In this document: one piece after another, positions 7,237-16,113 of the stretch
How positions within the stretch are numbered: the first letter of the stretch is position 1
Layout of the letters: each line of letters starts with the position of its first letter
NCBI RefSeq assembly: GCF_000179775.1
Contig: NZ_AEEB01000014.1
Span: 1-64,000 of the forward strand
Direction of reading: 5' to 3'
Source of the DNA: Ahrensia sp. R2A130
GTDB taxonomy: Bacteria > Pseudomonadota > Alphaproteobacteria > Rhizobiales > Rhizobiaceae
DNA: 64,000 bases
Program-made: the position numbers and the translations under genes
The notes under the pieces: model-generated
What the model was told of the DNA's origin: nothing
Database searches by the model: none
What the model saw: only the letters and a program-made list of their open reading frames with translations

Positions 7237-8274
7237 TTATTGAGTTTTGATCGCCACACCGACGACTTTGCCAACACTGTCGTTCCAGCGTTTTGCCCAA
7301 TCACCACCGGCGCGTTCTGCCCATTCCGGCAGGACCTGTTCTTCCAGAATACCGCGAGCCTTGGCGATATCCTCATCAGTGGCTTCGACCAACGTCATGG
7401 AGCGCTTGTCACCGGAGGTGCAATCGCCTTTACCGGTGAGGCAGCCGATATCATTAGCCAGCGCGTTTTGGGCAGATGCCCATGCTGGTGCTTCGAAATT
7501 TTCTGTGACCTGCGTCTGGATCAACGTCTGCGTTTCAGCATCCAGAGTGTTCCATTTGTCTAGATTGATCGCAGTGACCACCGGATCCCATCCACCCAGT
7601 GGGATAGTCAGCAGGTGCGTGGATACTTCCCACCAGCCCGCGCTGTAGCCAGAACCTGCACCGGTAACGGCGCAATCGACCACACCCTTTTGCAACGCGC
7701 CGGGAACTTCCGAGAAGGAGACGTTCACACCTTCAGCACCGAGCGCTTCAAGAAATTTTGCGGTCATGCGGCCGGACGCGCGGATTTTCAAACCCTTTAG
7801 ATCATCCAGCTTGGTGACGGCTTTGTTGCAGAACACAACCTGTGGCGGATAGGGCGCGATGGCCAGAACCTGTGAGTTGAAGCGAACCTTGAAAATTTCC
7901 TCCACCATCGGGCGGGCAGCTTCTACGGAGGCTTGCGCTTTAGCAGCGGTCATCGCGAGGAGAGGAACGTCCAGACCTTCCAGTTCAGGTGCGTCTGCAA
8001 CCGCGTAGTCGCCAACCGTCATGCCAACGTCGAACACGCCTTGTCCGAGAAGACGGAAGACTTCGCCGACACCAAGATTCATCTGGTTGTGGGTGGTCAC
8101 AGATGTGTTGATTTTGCCGCCGGAAGCTTCGGGCAGGGTCTTGCCCCAGAACGGCGCTTCATACTCGTTGTGCAGCGGCAGGCTCGACCAGCTGCCGACG
8201 ACTGCAAGGTCTTCGGCAAGTGTCGGGGTAACGATTGCTGCGGAAGCTGCGCAGGCGATGAGAAATTTCTTCAT
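7237..8274 (-). CDS. dctP: TRAP transporter periplasmic binding protein (DctP family)
   Basis: 345 residues from the chosen ATG at 8274, which begins a normal signal peptide (MKKFLIACAASAAIV, cleavage likely after TLAE or nearby) and has an AAAGGGA ribosome site. A longer reading from 8364 would add 30 residues lacking signal character and is rejected. The mature part shows DctP features: KGLKIRASGRMTAKFLEALGA around 150-170, containing the conserved Arg that usually binds a substrate carboxylate, and later KGVVDCAVTG. Gap to dctQ is 39 bp. It follows the DUF1445 hydro-lyase gene, so the imported compound is probably acted on by that enzyme. Confidence 0.9.
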   Translation of the reverse strand: MKKFLIACAASAAIVTPTLAEDLAVVGSWSSLPLHNEYEAPFWGKTLPEASGGKINTSVTTHNQMNLGVGEVFRLLGQGVFDVGMTVGDYAVADAPELEGLDVPLLAMTAAKAQASVEAARPMVEEIFKVRFNSQVLAIAPYPPQVVFCNKAVTKLDDLKGLKIRASGRMTAKFLEALGAEGVNVSFSEVPGALQKGVVDCAVTGAGSGYSAGWWEVSTHLLTIPLGGWDPVVTAINLDKWNTLDAETQTLIQTQVTENFEAPAWASAQNALANDIGCLTGKGDCTSGDKRSMTLVEATDEDIAKARGILEEQVLPEWAERAGGDWAKRWNDSVGKVVGVAIKTQ

Positions 8275-8360
8275 TGGGTTCGTCCCTTTCAGGTGTGCTG
8301 TGGGTGTTTGAAAAGATGCACGGGCTGTCACAGCGTTGATCCGTACATCGAAGATTGACC

Positions 8361-9209
8361 TCATGAGGTGGCGCGGCGCGGCTCACTTGTTTGGTCGGTG
8401 AAATCTAGGATTGACGGCATAACCACCGGCACATCGGAGGAGTGGATGTCTGTCACCAACATGCAGCCTGGTGCATGGGTGATGCAGAGTTCCGGCTTTG
8501 CCCGTTCGATGGCCGCTTGCGGCGTTACTCCGCAGGCCCAAAACACGGGAATTTCGTCGGGGGGGACATCGACTGCATCGCCGTAGTCTGGCGCACCGAA
8601 GTCAGTAATTCCGATTTTCTTAGGGTCGCCCCAATAGATCGGTGTGCCATGGGCGTGGGGAAAATTGGCGGATAAATCGAAGATCGCCGGTATCTGATGC
8701 TCGGGAAACGAGCGCATCGTGACGACAAGCGGGCCGTGAAAGATACCCCCTGGCATTGTGTCGATATTCGTCTTGAACATCGGTACATTCCTTCCCTGCT
8801 CGATGTGACGAACGGGATAGCCGTGAGACATGAGAGCCTCTTCAAACGTGAAGGAACAGCCCAGCACGAAGGTCACCAGATCATCGTTCCACAGGTCGGC
8901 GATGTCTGTGACCTCGCGTTCAAGCTTGCCGCTGTTATGAATGCGATAGCGCGGCAAATCGGTTCTGATGTCGAAATTGCCGAGAGTTGGAATCGAGACC
9001 TCACCGGGGCGTGTGATGCCGATCAACGGGCATGGCTTTGGATTGTTGGCGCAGTAGAGCAGAAAATCCTGCGCATGTTCGCGCGGTAGAATGACAACGT
9101 TGCCCTGCAGGAAATTGGGCGCTTGCCCGGCAGTCTGGCCGCTGAAACGGGCGGCTCTGACTTCTTCACGAAGCTTTGCACCTGTCTTGAATTTCTCAGC
9201 AATTTGCAT
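8361..9209 (-). CDS. DUF1445 putative hydro-lyase (D-glutamate cyclase-like family)
   Basis: 282 residues, standard family length. Recognised by the conserved segments APNFLQGN, GCSFTFEEAL and RNVPMFKTN, and by the C-terminal FWACGVTPQAAI and ITHAPGCMLVTD. The family is annotated as putative hydro-lyase; vertebrate and some bacterial members are linked to D-glutamate cyclase (5-oxo-D-proline hydrolysis). GGGAGG precedes the ATG by 8 nt. The gene lies between a LysR gene and the TRAP genes on the same strand, which suggests a catabolic unit for one imported acid. The exact reaction is unknown. Confidence 0.8.
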   Translation of the reverse strand: MQIAEKFKTGAKLREEVRAARFSGQTAGQAPNFLQGNVVILPREHAQDFLLYCANNPKPCPLIGITRPGEVSIPTLGNFDIRTDLPRYRIHNSGKLEREVTDIADLWNDDLVTFVLGCSFTFEEALMSHGYPVRHIEQGRNVPMFKTNIDTMPGGIFHGPLVVTMRSFPEHQIPAIFDLSANFPHAHGTPIYWGDPKKIGITDFGAPDYGDAVDVPPDEIPVFWACGVTPQAAIERAKPELCITHAPGCMLVTDIHSSDVPVVMPSILDFTDQTSEPRRATS

Positions 9210-9272
9210 GTTGCAAGCCTCCCGCTGTTAAAAGGCAAGAGACCAAGCTGAAAATCAAATCGAAAAAATTGT

Positions 9273-10181
9273 TCAGTTTTGATAAATATTTTTTATCAGT
9301 TGGGGGTCGAGAAACTTGGCGGCGCTAACGCCTATATCTTGCACAAGGCTGCTGTTGGGTGTGCCGGAAACGTGGCTGGATGTGAAATGAATGGGCGGTA
9401 AAGACGGCTCGGCGTTCAATTCGACCAGATCGCCACGCGCAATTTCGGCGCTAATGATTGCACGAGGCAGTGCGCAAATGCCGTAGCCAACCAACGCAAG
9501 GCGCACGATCGCGCCGAGTGATGTTGAGCTCGTTATTTTCAATGTGCCGGATGTGTGGGGAGACAGCAATTCGCGCAGATAACGGTAGGGGCGTGTGTTG
9601 GCGGAAAATGTTAAAATGCCTTGATCTGCCAACGATGCTGCGTCCCATAAGCTGCTTTGTATTGCGATTTTTGGCGCAGCAGCGAAGACCATATCATATC
9701 CGCAAAGGTCGACATTCTCGATGCTTGCCTCGGCAATTGGGCCCATGAGAAATGCGAGATCCAATTCGCGTGCGACCAAGGCATTTCGCAAGTTGTTGGT
9801 CGCATCGACGGTTAGATCGAAGCTGAGGTTGGGCCGCATTTGCGCGTAGTTCGATAGGAAATCTGGCAGCCAACTGCCGACCACAGTTTCTGAGGCGCCA
9901 AGCCGCACCGACTGCTCTGCTGTCGTGGTGTCGGAGAAGCGGTTGATGACGGACTGGTCCAGCTCCATCATTTTGGTGGCATAGGGCAGCAAATCACGAC
10001 CGGCTGCTGTCAACTCCGTATTGCGCGTATCGCGCTGAAAGACAGCTGTTCCGAGGTCCTGTTCTAGAACCTGAATACGCGCGGTGATTGCCGGCTGAGT
10101 GACGTTTAGATGCTCTGCTGCTGCCCGAAACGAGTTCAGATTTGCGATCCAATAGAAGGTGTCGAGGTTTCTGATTTTCAT
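9273..10181 (-). CDS. LysR-family transcriptional regulator
   Basis: 302 residues. The N-terminal winged helix-turn-helix reads NSFRAAAEHLNVTQPAITARI (about 16-36), followed by EQDLGTAVFQRDTRNTELTAAG, typical of LysR proteins. The rest is a two-lobed effector-binding domain. It lies directly upstream of, and on the same strand as, the hydro-lyase and TRAP genes, which are probably its targets. That is an unusual orientation for a LysR gene, most of which are divergent. Effector unknown. Confidence 0.88.
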   Translation of the reverse strand: MKIRNLDTFYWIANLNSFRAAAEHLNVTQPAITARIQVLEQDLGTAVFQRDTRNTELTAAGRDLLPYATKMMELDQSVINRFSDTTTAEQSVRLGASETVVGSWLPDFLSNYAQMRPNLSFDLTVDATNNLRNALVARELDLAFLMGPIAEASIENVDLCGYDMVFAAAPKIAIQSSLWDAASLADQGILTFSANTRPYRYLRELLSPHTSGTLKITSSTSLGAIVRLALVGYGICALPRAIISAEIARGDLVELNAEPSLPPIHFTSSHVSGTPNSSLVQDIGVSAAKFLDPQLIKNIYQN

Positions 10182-10238
10182 GGTGAGCGCGTATCACGCC
10201 TAAGTTTGAAATCAAAAATGTCTCGCCTCGACCTTCTT

Positions 10239-11810
10239 CTACTTCCGTGCGCCTTGCACGATACGGTCTAGGATCATGGCGCAGAAGAGGATTGAGAAAC
10301 CGGCCAGAATACCTTGGCCAACATTGGCGTATTGAAGCGCTTCAAGCACATCTTCACCGAGGCCTTTTGCACCGATCAGCGATGCAACCACGACCATGGC
10401 GAGGGACAACATGATCGTCTGGTTTATGCCTGCTCGGATTGATGGAGCAGCCAGAGGCAGATCGACCCGTGTCAGCAAATACCATTTCGATGCGCCAAAG
10501 GATATTGCAGCTTCGCGCACGGCTTCAGGCACACCTCGTAAGCCAAGCACGGTTAGGCGCACGACAGGAGTGCCACCGAAGATCATGGTTGTTACGACTG
10601 CTGCCGGTTTGCCGGTGCCGAAAAACGCGATGACCGGGATCATGAATACGAAGGCGGGCATGGTCTGCATGAAGTCCATGATAGGCTGGATCACCGCATA
10701 AAGCCGGTGACGGCGCGCGCATAACATACCCAGCGGAATGCCGATGAGGATGGACAGGCACGCGGCTGTGCCAAGAAGCGCGAGCGTCGTCATCGCTTTT
10801 TCCCAAAAGCCCAGCAGCCCCATGTAGAGCAGAAACGCGCCTGACCAAAGGGCAGGGCGGACGCCCGCAGACAACCATGTGAGCAGGATGATGAAGCTCG
10901 CCACAACGATCCACGGTGTCTGAACGAACACCGTTTCCAGCGCGTCCAAAAGCAGACGGATGCACCACGTGATGAAGTCGAACAATGCGTCGCCGCTGGA
11001 TACGGCCCATGCAAAGAAAGCCTCCACGCCGGAGATGGCCTCCAGTCGTAAGGAGGGGTCCGTTGGGAATTCTGATAGCGCGGGCAACGTGCCCGGAAAG
11101 CTATAATGTAACACGGCTGCAGCAACGATGAAGATGCAGAAGACCGCGCTGAAAATGATCTGCTGTACTGGCATACCTGAAGGCACATCCGGGTCGGATA
11201 GCCAGTCGGAAAAACGGGCTTCCAACACGCTGTTGGCAACGAGTCCTTGGCCGATTTTGGCAATGAGCAAAATAGCGAAGCCGGCAAGGGCGATCCAGAT
11301 GCCCTGATCTGCAATCTGCTCGGCCTCCAACCGTATGCCGCCGATTGCGCTTTCAAGCGACTCCACCGTTCGGCGATAGACATCAATCTTGTCTGAACCG
11401 GACTCTTCAGCTGCTGCAAGCTGGCTGCGCCGCAGTTCCAGTGTGCCTTCGATGGAGGCAATGCGTTCGCGGGCAGCGATTGCGAGATCGCCGAAAAGGC
11501 CGCGGGCGATTTGAACGAAGGCAATCGTTTCAACGATCAGGAACCCCACCGCCCATTTCCACAAACCGCGACCGCCAAACCAGATGGGGCCGAACAGGGC
11601 TGCGAAAAAATTAAAAGTGGCGGTGAAACCGGACTGACTGCCGATCTTCTGGAATTCGGTGGCGTAGCGCTCTGGATTGGTACGAACAAATTCGGCGACC
11701 TTTTCGCGTCGTTCCGCTGCAATCGCGTCCAGCTTTTCTGCCGATACGATGATTGCATCATCCATCGTGGTTTCAGCTTTTAAATCGGGAGCCAAGTCGG
11801 TCACGCTCAT
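10239..11810 (-). CDS. Glycine-betaine-type ABC permease (ProW-like) with long N-terminal extension
   Basis: 523 residues, much longer than the usual 280-350 of ProW/OpuAB. Residues about 310-520 are the binding-protein-dependent permease domain, with the EAA loop visible as GVPEAVREAAISFGASKW. The first 300 residues hold an N-terminal cytoplasmic stretch, a GPIWFGGRGLWKW segment like DUF2628 membrane proteins, a coiled-coil-like Glu/Arg-rich section (about 105-170) and additional membrane spans. The ATG overlaps the ATPase stop by four bases (ATGA). With the ATPase and binding protein it forms an importer for a quaternary amine or related zwitterion. The adjacent PLP lyase could mean a sulfur-containing amino acid instead. 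Confidence 0.8.
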   Translation of the reverse strand: MSVTDLAPDLKAETTMDDAIIVSAEKLDAIAAERREKVAEFVRTNPERYATEFQKIGSQSGFTATFNFFAALFGPIWFGGRGLWKWAVGFLIVETIAFVQIARGLFGDLAIAARERIASIEGTLELRRSQLAAAEESGSDKIDVYRRTVESLESAIGGIRLEAEQIADQGIWIALAGFAILLIAKIGQGLVANSVLEARFSDWLSDPDVPSGMPVQQIIFSAVFCIFIVAAAVLHYSFPGTLPALSEFPTDPSLRLEAISGVEAFFAWAVSSGDALFDFITWCIRLLLDALETVFVQTPWIVVASFIILLTWLSAGVRPALWSGAFLLYMGLLGFWEKAMTTLALLGTAACLSILIGIPLGMLCARRHRLYAVIQPIMDFMQTMPAFVFMIPVIAFFGTGKPAAVVTTMIFGGTPVVRLTVLGLRGVPEAVREAAISFGASKWYLLTRVDLPLAAPSIRAGINQTIMLSLAMVVVASLIGAKGLGEDVLEALQYANVGQGILAGFSILFCAMILDRIVQGARK

Positions 11811-12880
11811 GATACTTCCGTTCCGTCGATGACGACTTGAAGGATGTCGCGGCGGGTGATGATCCCGACAGATTGTCCCTCATCCATGACGACAATGGGT
11901 GCGTCGTCGGCGATGGCCATGTGGATGATTTTGGACAGGGCTTCGCTTTCTGCAACTTGCGGTGCGTCAGCTGGAACGGGTCCGACCTCGGCCTCATGCT
12001 GCGCGACAGGCCGCATCACAGCATGGGCGCGAACAACCTTCAGGCGCGAGATACCGGCAACGAATTCGGCGACGTAATCGTCTGCGGGGTTCATCACCAC
12101 TTCTTCAGCGGTGCCGATTTGCACAACCCGGCCATCGCGCATGATCGCGATACGGTCGCCAACGCGGACGGCCTCGTCGAGGTCGTGGGTGATGAAGATA
12201 GTGGTCTTTTTCAGAATCTTAGACAGGCGAATGAACTCATCCTGCAGTTGACGCCTAATCAACGGGTCGAGAGCGCTAAAGGGCTCATCCATCAGCAGCA
12301 CGTCGGGGTCGGCTGCTAGTGCGCGGGCCAAGCCCACGCGCTGTTGCATGCCGCCCGATAGTTCATGGGCGAATTTGTTGCCCCAAGCGCCGAGGTCCAC
12401 GATGTCGAGAATTTCGCGTGCGCGGCGCATTCGGTCATTCTTGTTTAGCTGGCGGATTTCCAACGGCATGGCGACATTATCGAGAACCGAGCGGTGGGGC
12501 AGCAACGCGAAGTTCTGGAACACCATCCCGATCTTGCGATTACGAAATTCCCGCAGCGGGGCTGGAGCAAGGGACGTAACGTCGGTGCCCTCAATAGAGA
12601 TTGTGCCTGACGTGGGGTCCAGAAGGCGGTTGAAATGGCGCACCAGCGTGGATTTCCCACTGCCGGATAATCCCATGACGCAGAAGATTTCGCCGCGGTT
12701 GACCGACAGGCTGACATCGGCGACGCCGACGACCGCGCCATAGCGCTCAAGAACCTCGGCCTTGCCGATGCCCTCTTCTTTAACAGCCTTCATGGCGATG
12801 TCGGCATTGGCGCCGAAGATCTTCCATACCTTGGAAACTTCAACTACCGGAGCTGTCTGATCTGCCTGCATATCGCTCAC
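11807..12880 (-). CDS. Glycine-betaine-type ABC transporter ATP-binding protein (ProV-like)
   Basis: 357 residues. Walker A is GLSGSGKST at 70-78, the Q-loop is in FQNFALLPH, the signature is LSGGMQQR and Walker B is VLLMDEPFSALD. As in ProV/OpuAA, there is an N-terminal extension before the nucleotide domain and a C-terminal CBS-like module (about 300-350, ending in SVGIITRRDILQVV) that may sense ionic strength. Located between binding protein and permease genes, with a four-base overlap to the permease. Confidence 0.9.
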   Translation of the reverse strand: MSDMQADQTAPVVEVSKVWKIFGANADIAMKAVKEEGIGKAEVLERYGAVVGVADVSLSVNRGEIFCVMGLSGSGKSTLVRHFNRLLDPTSGTISIEGTDVTSLAPAPLREFRNRKIGMVFQNFALLPHRSVLDNVAMPLEIRQLNKNDRMRRAREILDIVDLGAWGNKFAHELSGGMQQRVGLARALAADPDVLLMDEPFSALDPLIRRQLQDEFIRLSKILKKTTIFITHDLDEAVRVGDRIAIMRDGRVVQIGTAEEVVMNPADDYVAEFVAGISRLKVVRAHAVMRPVAQHEAEVGPVPADAPQVAESEALSKIIHMAIADDAPIVVMDEGQSVGIITRRDILQVVIDGTEVS

Positions 12881-12920
12881 CGGCTGGCCACTCCATGGTT
12901 TGCTATCTTGGGATTTGAAC

Positions 12921-12949
12921 GGTGGCGGATGGTAAAGGCATCCGCCACC
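12921..12949 (-). other. Strong hairpin between binding-protein and ATPase genes
   Basis: Perfect 11-bp inverted repeat GGTGGCGGATG/CATCCGCCACC with a 7-nt loop, in the 87-bp gap after the binding-protein gene. On the transcribed minus strand no U-run follows, so it is more likely an mRNA-stabilising or partial-termination element that keeps the binding protein in excess of the membrane parts than a full terminator. Confidence 0.6.
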
Positions 12950-12967
12950 GAAAAGGTTATTGCAGGA

Positions 12968-13933
12968 CTAGAGGCCCAACCAACCGTCAACACGATCGGA
13001 GTTAGCGGCGACCCATTCCTTCGCTACTTCGCCCGGCTCGCGGCCTTTACCGGAAATTTCGTAGGCAAAGCTGGATACATCATCGGCGCTCAGCTTGAAG
13101 CGGTCGAAAAATTCGGCGATGGCCGGCGAACGTTCTGCCAGAGATTTGGACCAAGCGATCTGTACGTTCTTCAACGCATCCTTGGTGGCGACCTTTGAAT
13201 CGGTGAACCAGTCAGGTGAGTCTGAAGGCTGCACCATTTTGTAGTTAGCTGGGTCGAATGTAGGCTCGGTGAGCATTTCTACGTCGAACATGTACCAGAT
13301 AGCGTGGGGCTTGTAGCAATAGAAAGCGTAACCTTCGCCTTTGGCAATTGAATCTTTCACGCGGGCAGTTTTGACAGCTTCTTCTGCTCGGATAGGCTCG
13401 ATGAAGTCACCCAAACCATAGTCGCGCACTTTGACTTCGTTGACGTTGGCCGAAGCCCAACCCGGTGCGCCAATCCACATTTCGCCTTTGCCGTTGCCAT
13501 CGCTGTCCATTTTGGCAGCAACGTCTGGGCGGCCAAGATCAGCGATGTCAGTCACTTTGTTTTCAGCAGCGAAGTTTTTGGAAACGCAGAAGCCCTGATT
13601 GCCTTCGTATGGATTGGAGGAGAGCTGAACGGTGCCTGCTCCATCGACATATTTCTTCGTGAAGCTTTCCTGGTTGGGAAGCCACACATCCGGGTGCACG
13701 TCGATGTCGCCTTTGCCCTGATCCATCGCTTGGAAAATCGTGGCATTGTTGCCCGGTACAAGTTCTGCCTCACCGCCGATGCGGCTGGTGACCACTTCAG
13801 CCAGCAGATGCGCAACGGCCTGCGCGCCGGTCCAAGACGGTACGCCGATGGATACTTTTTCAGCTGCGAAAGCTGTGGTGCTGAGTAGGGACAGCGTTAT
13901 GGCTGCAGTGAGCGTTCTCATGGAAGTTTTCAT
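12968..13933 (-). CDS. Glycine-betaine-type ABC substrate-binding protein (ProX/OpuAC-like)
   Basis: 321 residues with a signal peptide (MKTSMRTLTAAITLSLLST, cleavage after AFA). Mature domain of the OpuAC type: IGVPSWTGAQAVAHLLAEVV at the start, then GDIDVHPDVWLPNQ and YCYKPHAIWYMFDVEML. The scattered Trp/Tyr residues suggest an aromatic cage for a quaternary ammonium ligand. CCGGAG lies upstream of the ATG. First gene of the transporter operon on this strand, preceded by the PLP lyase gene 73 bp away. Confidence 0.88.
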   Translation of the reverse strand: MKTSMRTLTAAITLSLLSTTAFAAEKVSIGVPSWTGAQAVAHLLAEVVTSRIGGEAELVPGNNATIFQAMDQGKGDIDVHPDVWLPNQESFTKKYVDGAGTVQLSSNPYEGNQGFCVSKNFAAENKVTDIADLGRPDVAAKMDSDGNGKGEMWIGAPGWASANVNEVKVRDYGLGDFIEPIRAEEAVKTARVKDSIAKGEGYAFYCYKPHAIWYMFDVEMLTEPTFDPANYKMVQPSDSPDWFTDSKVATKDALKNVQIAWSKSLAERSPAIAEFFDRFKLSADDVSSFAYEISGKGREPGEVAKEWVAANSDRVDGWLGL

Positions 13934-14006
13934 GATGTTTCTCCGGTTGGTTTTAGATTTTCAGTCCTGGACCCCGACCAAACGGCCGGGTTCAATTCGC
14001 AAGCGT

Positions 14007-15050
14007 TCAGCCGGTGCGGCTCAACAGAGTTTCTTCATAAGCGGGCAGCGCTGACGAGCCGCCTGTGTGCAGAAATAGAACATTGTCAGTGGGCTTGAAA
14101 AACCCATCGCGCACAAGCCCGATAAGACCAGCCATTCCTTTTGCCGAATAGACAGGGTCAAGCAGCAAGCCTTCCTGACGGGCCGATAGGTGGATTGCTT
14201 CGATAGTACTGCCGGCGGGTATGCCGTAGCCCTCGCCAACGTAACCATCATCGACGATGACCTTGTCTTCGCTTATTTCGGTGCCGCCGAGCTTGGCAAG
14301 CGTGCGCTGCGTTAGGCCGTGAACAGCAGCGATCTGTTTTTCGCGCGGCTGACGTACGCTGATCCCCATAATAGGAAGATCGCGGTTCAGCATCTGGAAA
14401 CCCGCCAACAGACCCGCATGAGTACCGGTGCTACCGGTGGCCATGACGAGCCAATCGAAGGGTTTGTCGAGATCGTTTTCTTGCGCCACGATTTCCTCAG
14501 CGCAAACAGCATAACCCAGCGCGCCGGTGGGGTTGGAGCCACCACCGGGAATGAAATAGGGCTTATGTCCTTCGCTACGCAGCTTTTCGGTCACGGCCAT
14601 TGCTTCGGCATTCATATCAAGACCGGCTGGACGATGTTCTAGGGTCGCACCGAACAGCTTATCGAGAAATACGTTGCCGGAGCTTTCGTAATTATCGTCG
14701 TGCTTAGGCACCCGCCGTTCCAAAAGGGCATGGCATTTCATGCCCACTTTACAGGCAGCTGCCGCTGTCTGGCGAACGTGGTTGGACTGAACCGCGCCTT
14801 GCGTGACCAGCATGTCTGCGCCTTCAGCTACAGCTTCACCTACAAGAAATTCCAGCTTACGGGTTTTATTACCGCCGGTTGCAAGGCCGGTGCAGTCGTC
14901 TCGCTTGATGAACAAATTTGGTCCGCCGAGATGCGCCGACAGACGGGGCATGGCTTCTATCTCTGTCATGAGATGGCCGAGCGAGACGCGTTCGAACCTA
15001 TCTATGTTCAAACCATCAGCCGATGCTGAAGTTGGGGCGGTGGTGTTCAT
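14007..15050 (-). CDS. PLP enzyme of the D-cysteine desulfhydrase / ACC deaminase / L-cysteate sulfo-lyase family
   Basis: 347 residues from ATG 15050; a longer reading from 15134 would run nearly into the divergent LysR gene and lacks family similarity. Recognised by FIKRDDCTGLATGGNKTRKLEFL (Lys of GGNKTRK binds PLP; quoted in parts as NKTRKLEFL), TQGAVQSNHVRQTAAAA, PGGGSNPTGALGYA and GSTGTHAGLLAGF. The family includes D-cysteine desulfhydrase, ACC deaminase and CuyA, which releases sulfite and ammonia from L-cysteate. Marine alphaproteobacteria often carry CuyA. The neighbouring zwitterion transporter and the sulfoacetate-like cluster elsewhere in the window make CuyA attractive, but sequence alone does not decide. 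Confidence 0.8.
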   Translation of the reverse strand: MNTTAPTSASADGLNIDRFERVSLGHLMTEIEAMPRLSAHLGGPNLFIKRDDCTGLATGGNKTRKLEFLVGEAVAEGADMLVTQGAVQSNHVRQTAAAACKVGMKCHALLERRVPKHDDNYESSGNVFLDKLFGATLEHRPAGLDMNAEAMAVTEKLRSEGHKPYFIPGGGSNPTGALGYAVCAEEIVAQENDLDKPFDWLVMATGSTGTHAGLLAGFQMLNRDLPIMGISVRQPREKQIAAVHGLTQRTLAKLGGTEISEDKVIVDDGYVGEGYGIPAGSTIEAIHLSARQEGLLLDPVYSAKGMAGLIGLVRDGFFKPTDNVLFLHTGGSSALPAYEETLLSRTG

Positions 15051-15151
15051 CGTAAATCCGTGTCGCGCTTTTCTGATGTGAAGACTAGTCACGGGTGCCA
15101 AGCTAGGTCCAATGTCATGTTCACCTAACATCATGCAAGAAACGCATAACT

Positions 15152-16057
15152 ATGCAATTCGACTGGCTCCGCGATCTCGACCATCTTGCCGAAACGGGCA
15201 ATTTCTCTCGTGCTGCAAAACTGAGTCACCTCAGCCAGTCAGCCTTCAGCCGGCGCATCAAGGCGCTGGAAGAATGGGTGGGTGCTGCGTTGGTTGATCG
15301 CTCCCGCCAGCCTGTTCATCTGCTGCCAGCAGGCGAGCAAATTTTGCATGCAGGCAGGCGTGCTCGCGAGCATCTGGACAACGAGCGCAATACAATTCGT
15401 GAGGCGCTTGGCGTGACTGACAAACAGGTGGTGACGTTTGCTGTTCCTCATTCAATCGGCTGGCGGTTTTTTCCTGATTGGTTGAACGGACTTGAGGACG
15501 GTTTCGGTGCTTTTCCATCCAGCCTGCGGGTAGATGATCTTCCGCGTTGTCTGGAAGCTTTGGAGAACGGGCAGGCTGATTTTATTCTCAGCTATGAGAG
15601 CGCAAACTCGCGAGGACTTGCAGACAATGAAGGGCTGCAATCACTGGATATCGGGCGGGACGAGTTGCTGCCGGTGTCGAAACCATCGCCTGATGGAACT
15701 CCTGTTTTTTCACTTGATAAGGAAGCGGATGAAAATGTCCCGTGGCTACGTTTTGATACGCATGCGCCAATGGCAGGGCACTTAGCTCCGATTGTCAGCG
15801 AGCTGGAAAATTCCGGTCGCCTCAAGGTTGTTTATGAAAACAGCATGGCTGGGGCTCTACGCATTCGTGCGCGTGATGGCGCAGGCATTGCCTGGTTGCC
15901 TCGAAGTCTCGTTGCTCCAGATCTGGCAGCAGGTGTCTTGGTGGTGGCTGGATCGTGGGCCTTGCAGGTTCCAATGGCAATCAAGCTCTACCGCGATGTC
16001 GATGGCGCAAGAGACCAAGCGGTGAAGCTTTGGACTTTTCTACAAAGCAAACTCTAG
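15152..16057 (+). CDS. LysR-family regulator, divergent from the PLP lyase gene
   Basis: 301 residues. The helix-turn-helix region reads GNFSRAAKLSHLSQSAFSRR (about 16-35) followed by IKALEEWVGAALVDRS, the LysR pattern. The divergent 101-bp spacing from the PLP lyase start is the usual LysR-target geometry, so it probably controls the lyase and the transporter beyond it. The effector domain is complete. Confidence 0.88.
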   Translation: MQFDWLRDLDHLAETGNFSRAAKLSHLSQSAFSRRIKALEEWVGAALVDRSRQPVHLLPAGEQILHAGRRAREHLDNERNTIREALGVTDKQVVTFAVPHSIGWRFFPDWLNGLEDGFGAFPSSLRVDDLPRCLEALENGQADFILSYESANSRGLADNEGLQSLDIGRDELLPVSKPSPDGTPVFSLDKEADENVPWLRFDTHAPMAGHLAPIVSELENSGRLKVVYENSMAGALRIRARDGAGIAWLPRSLVAPDLAAGVLVVAGSWALQVPMAIKLYRDVDGARDQAVKLWTFLQSKL

Positions 16058-16113
16058 CAGTTGAGTTTCACCAAAGTCGTGCTGCTGACGGCAGACAGTT
16101 CTCAGTCGCTCAA

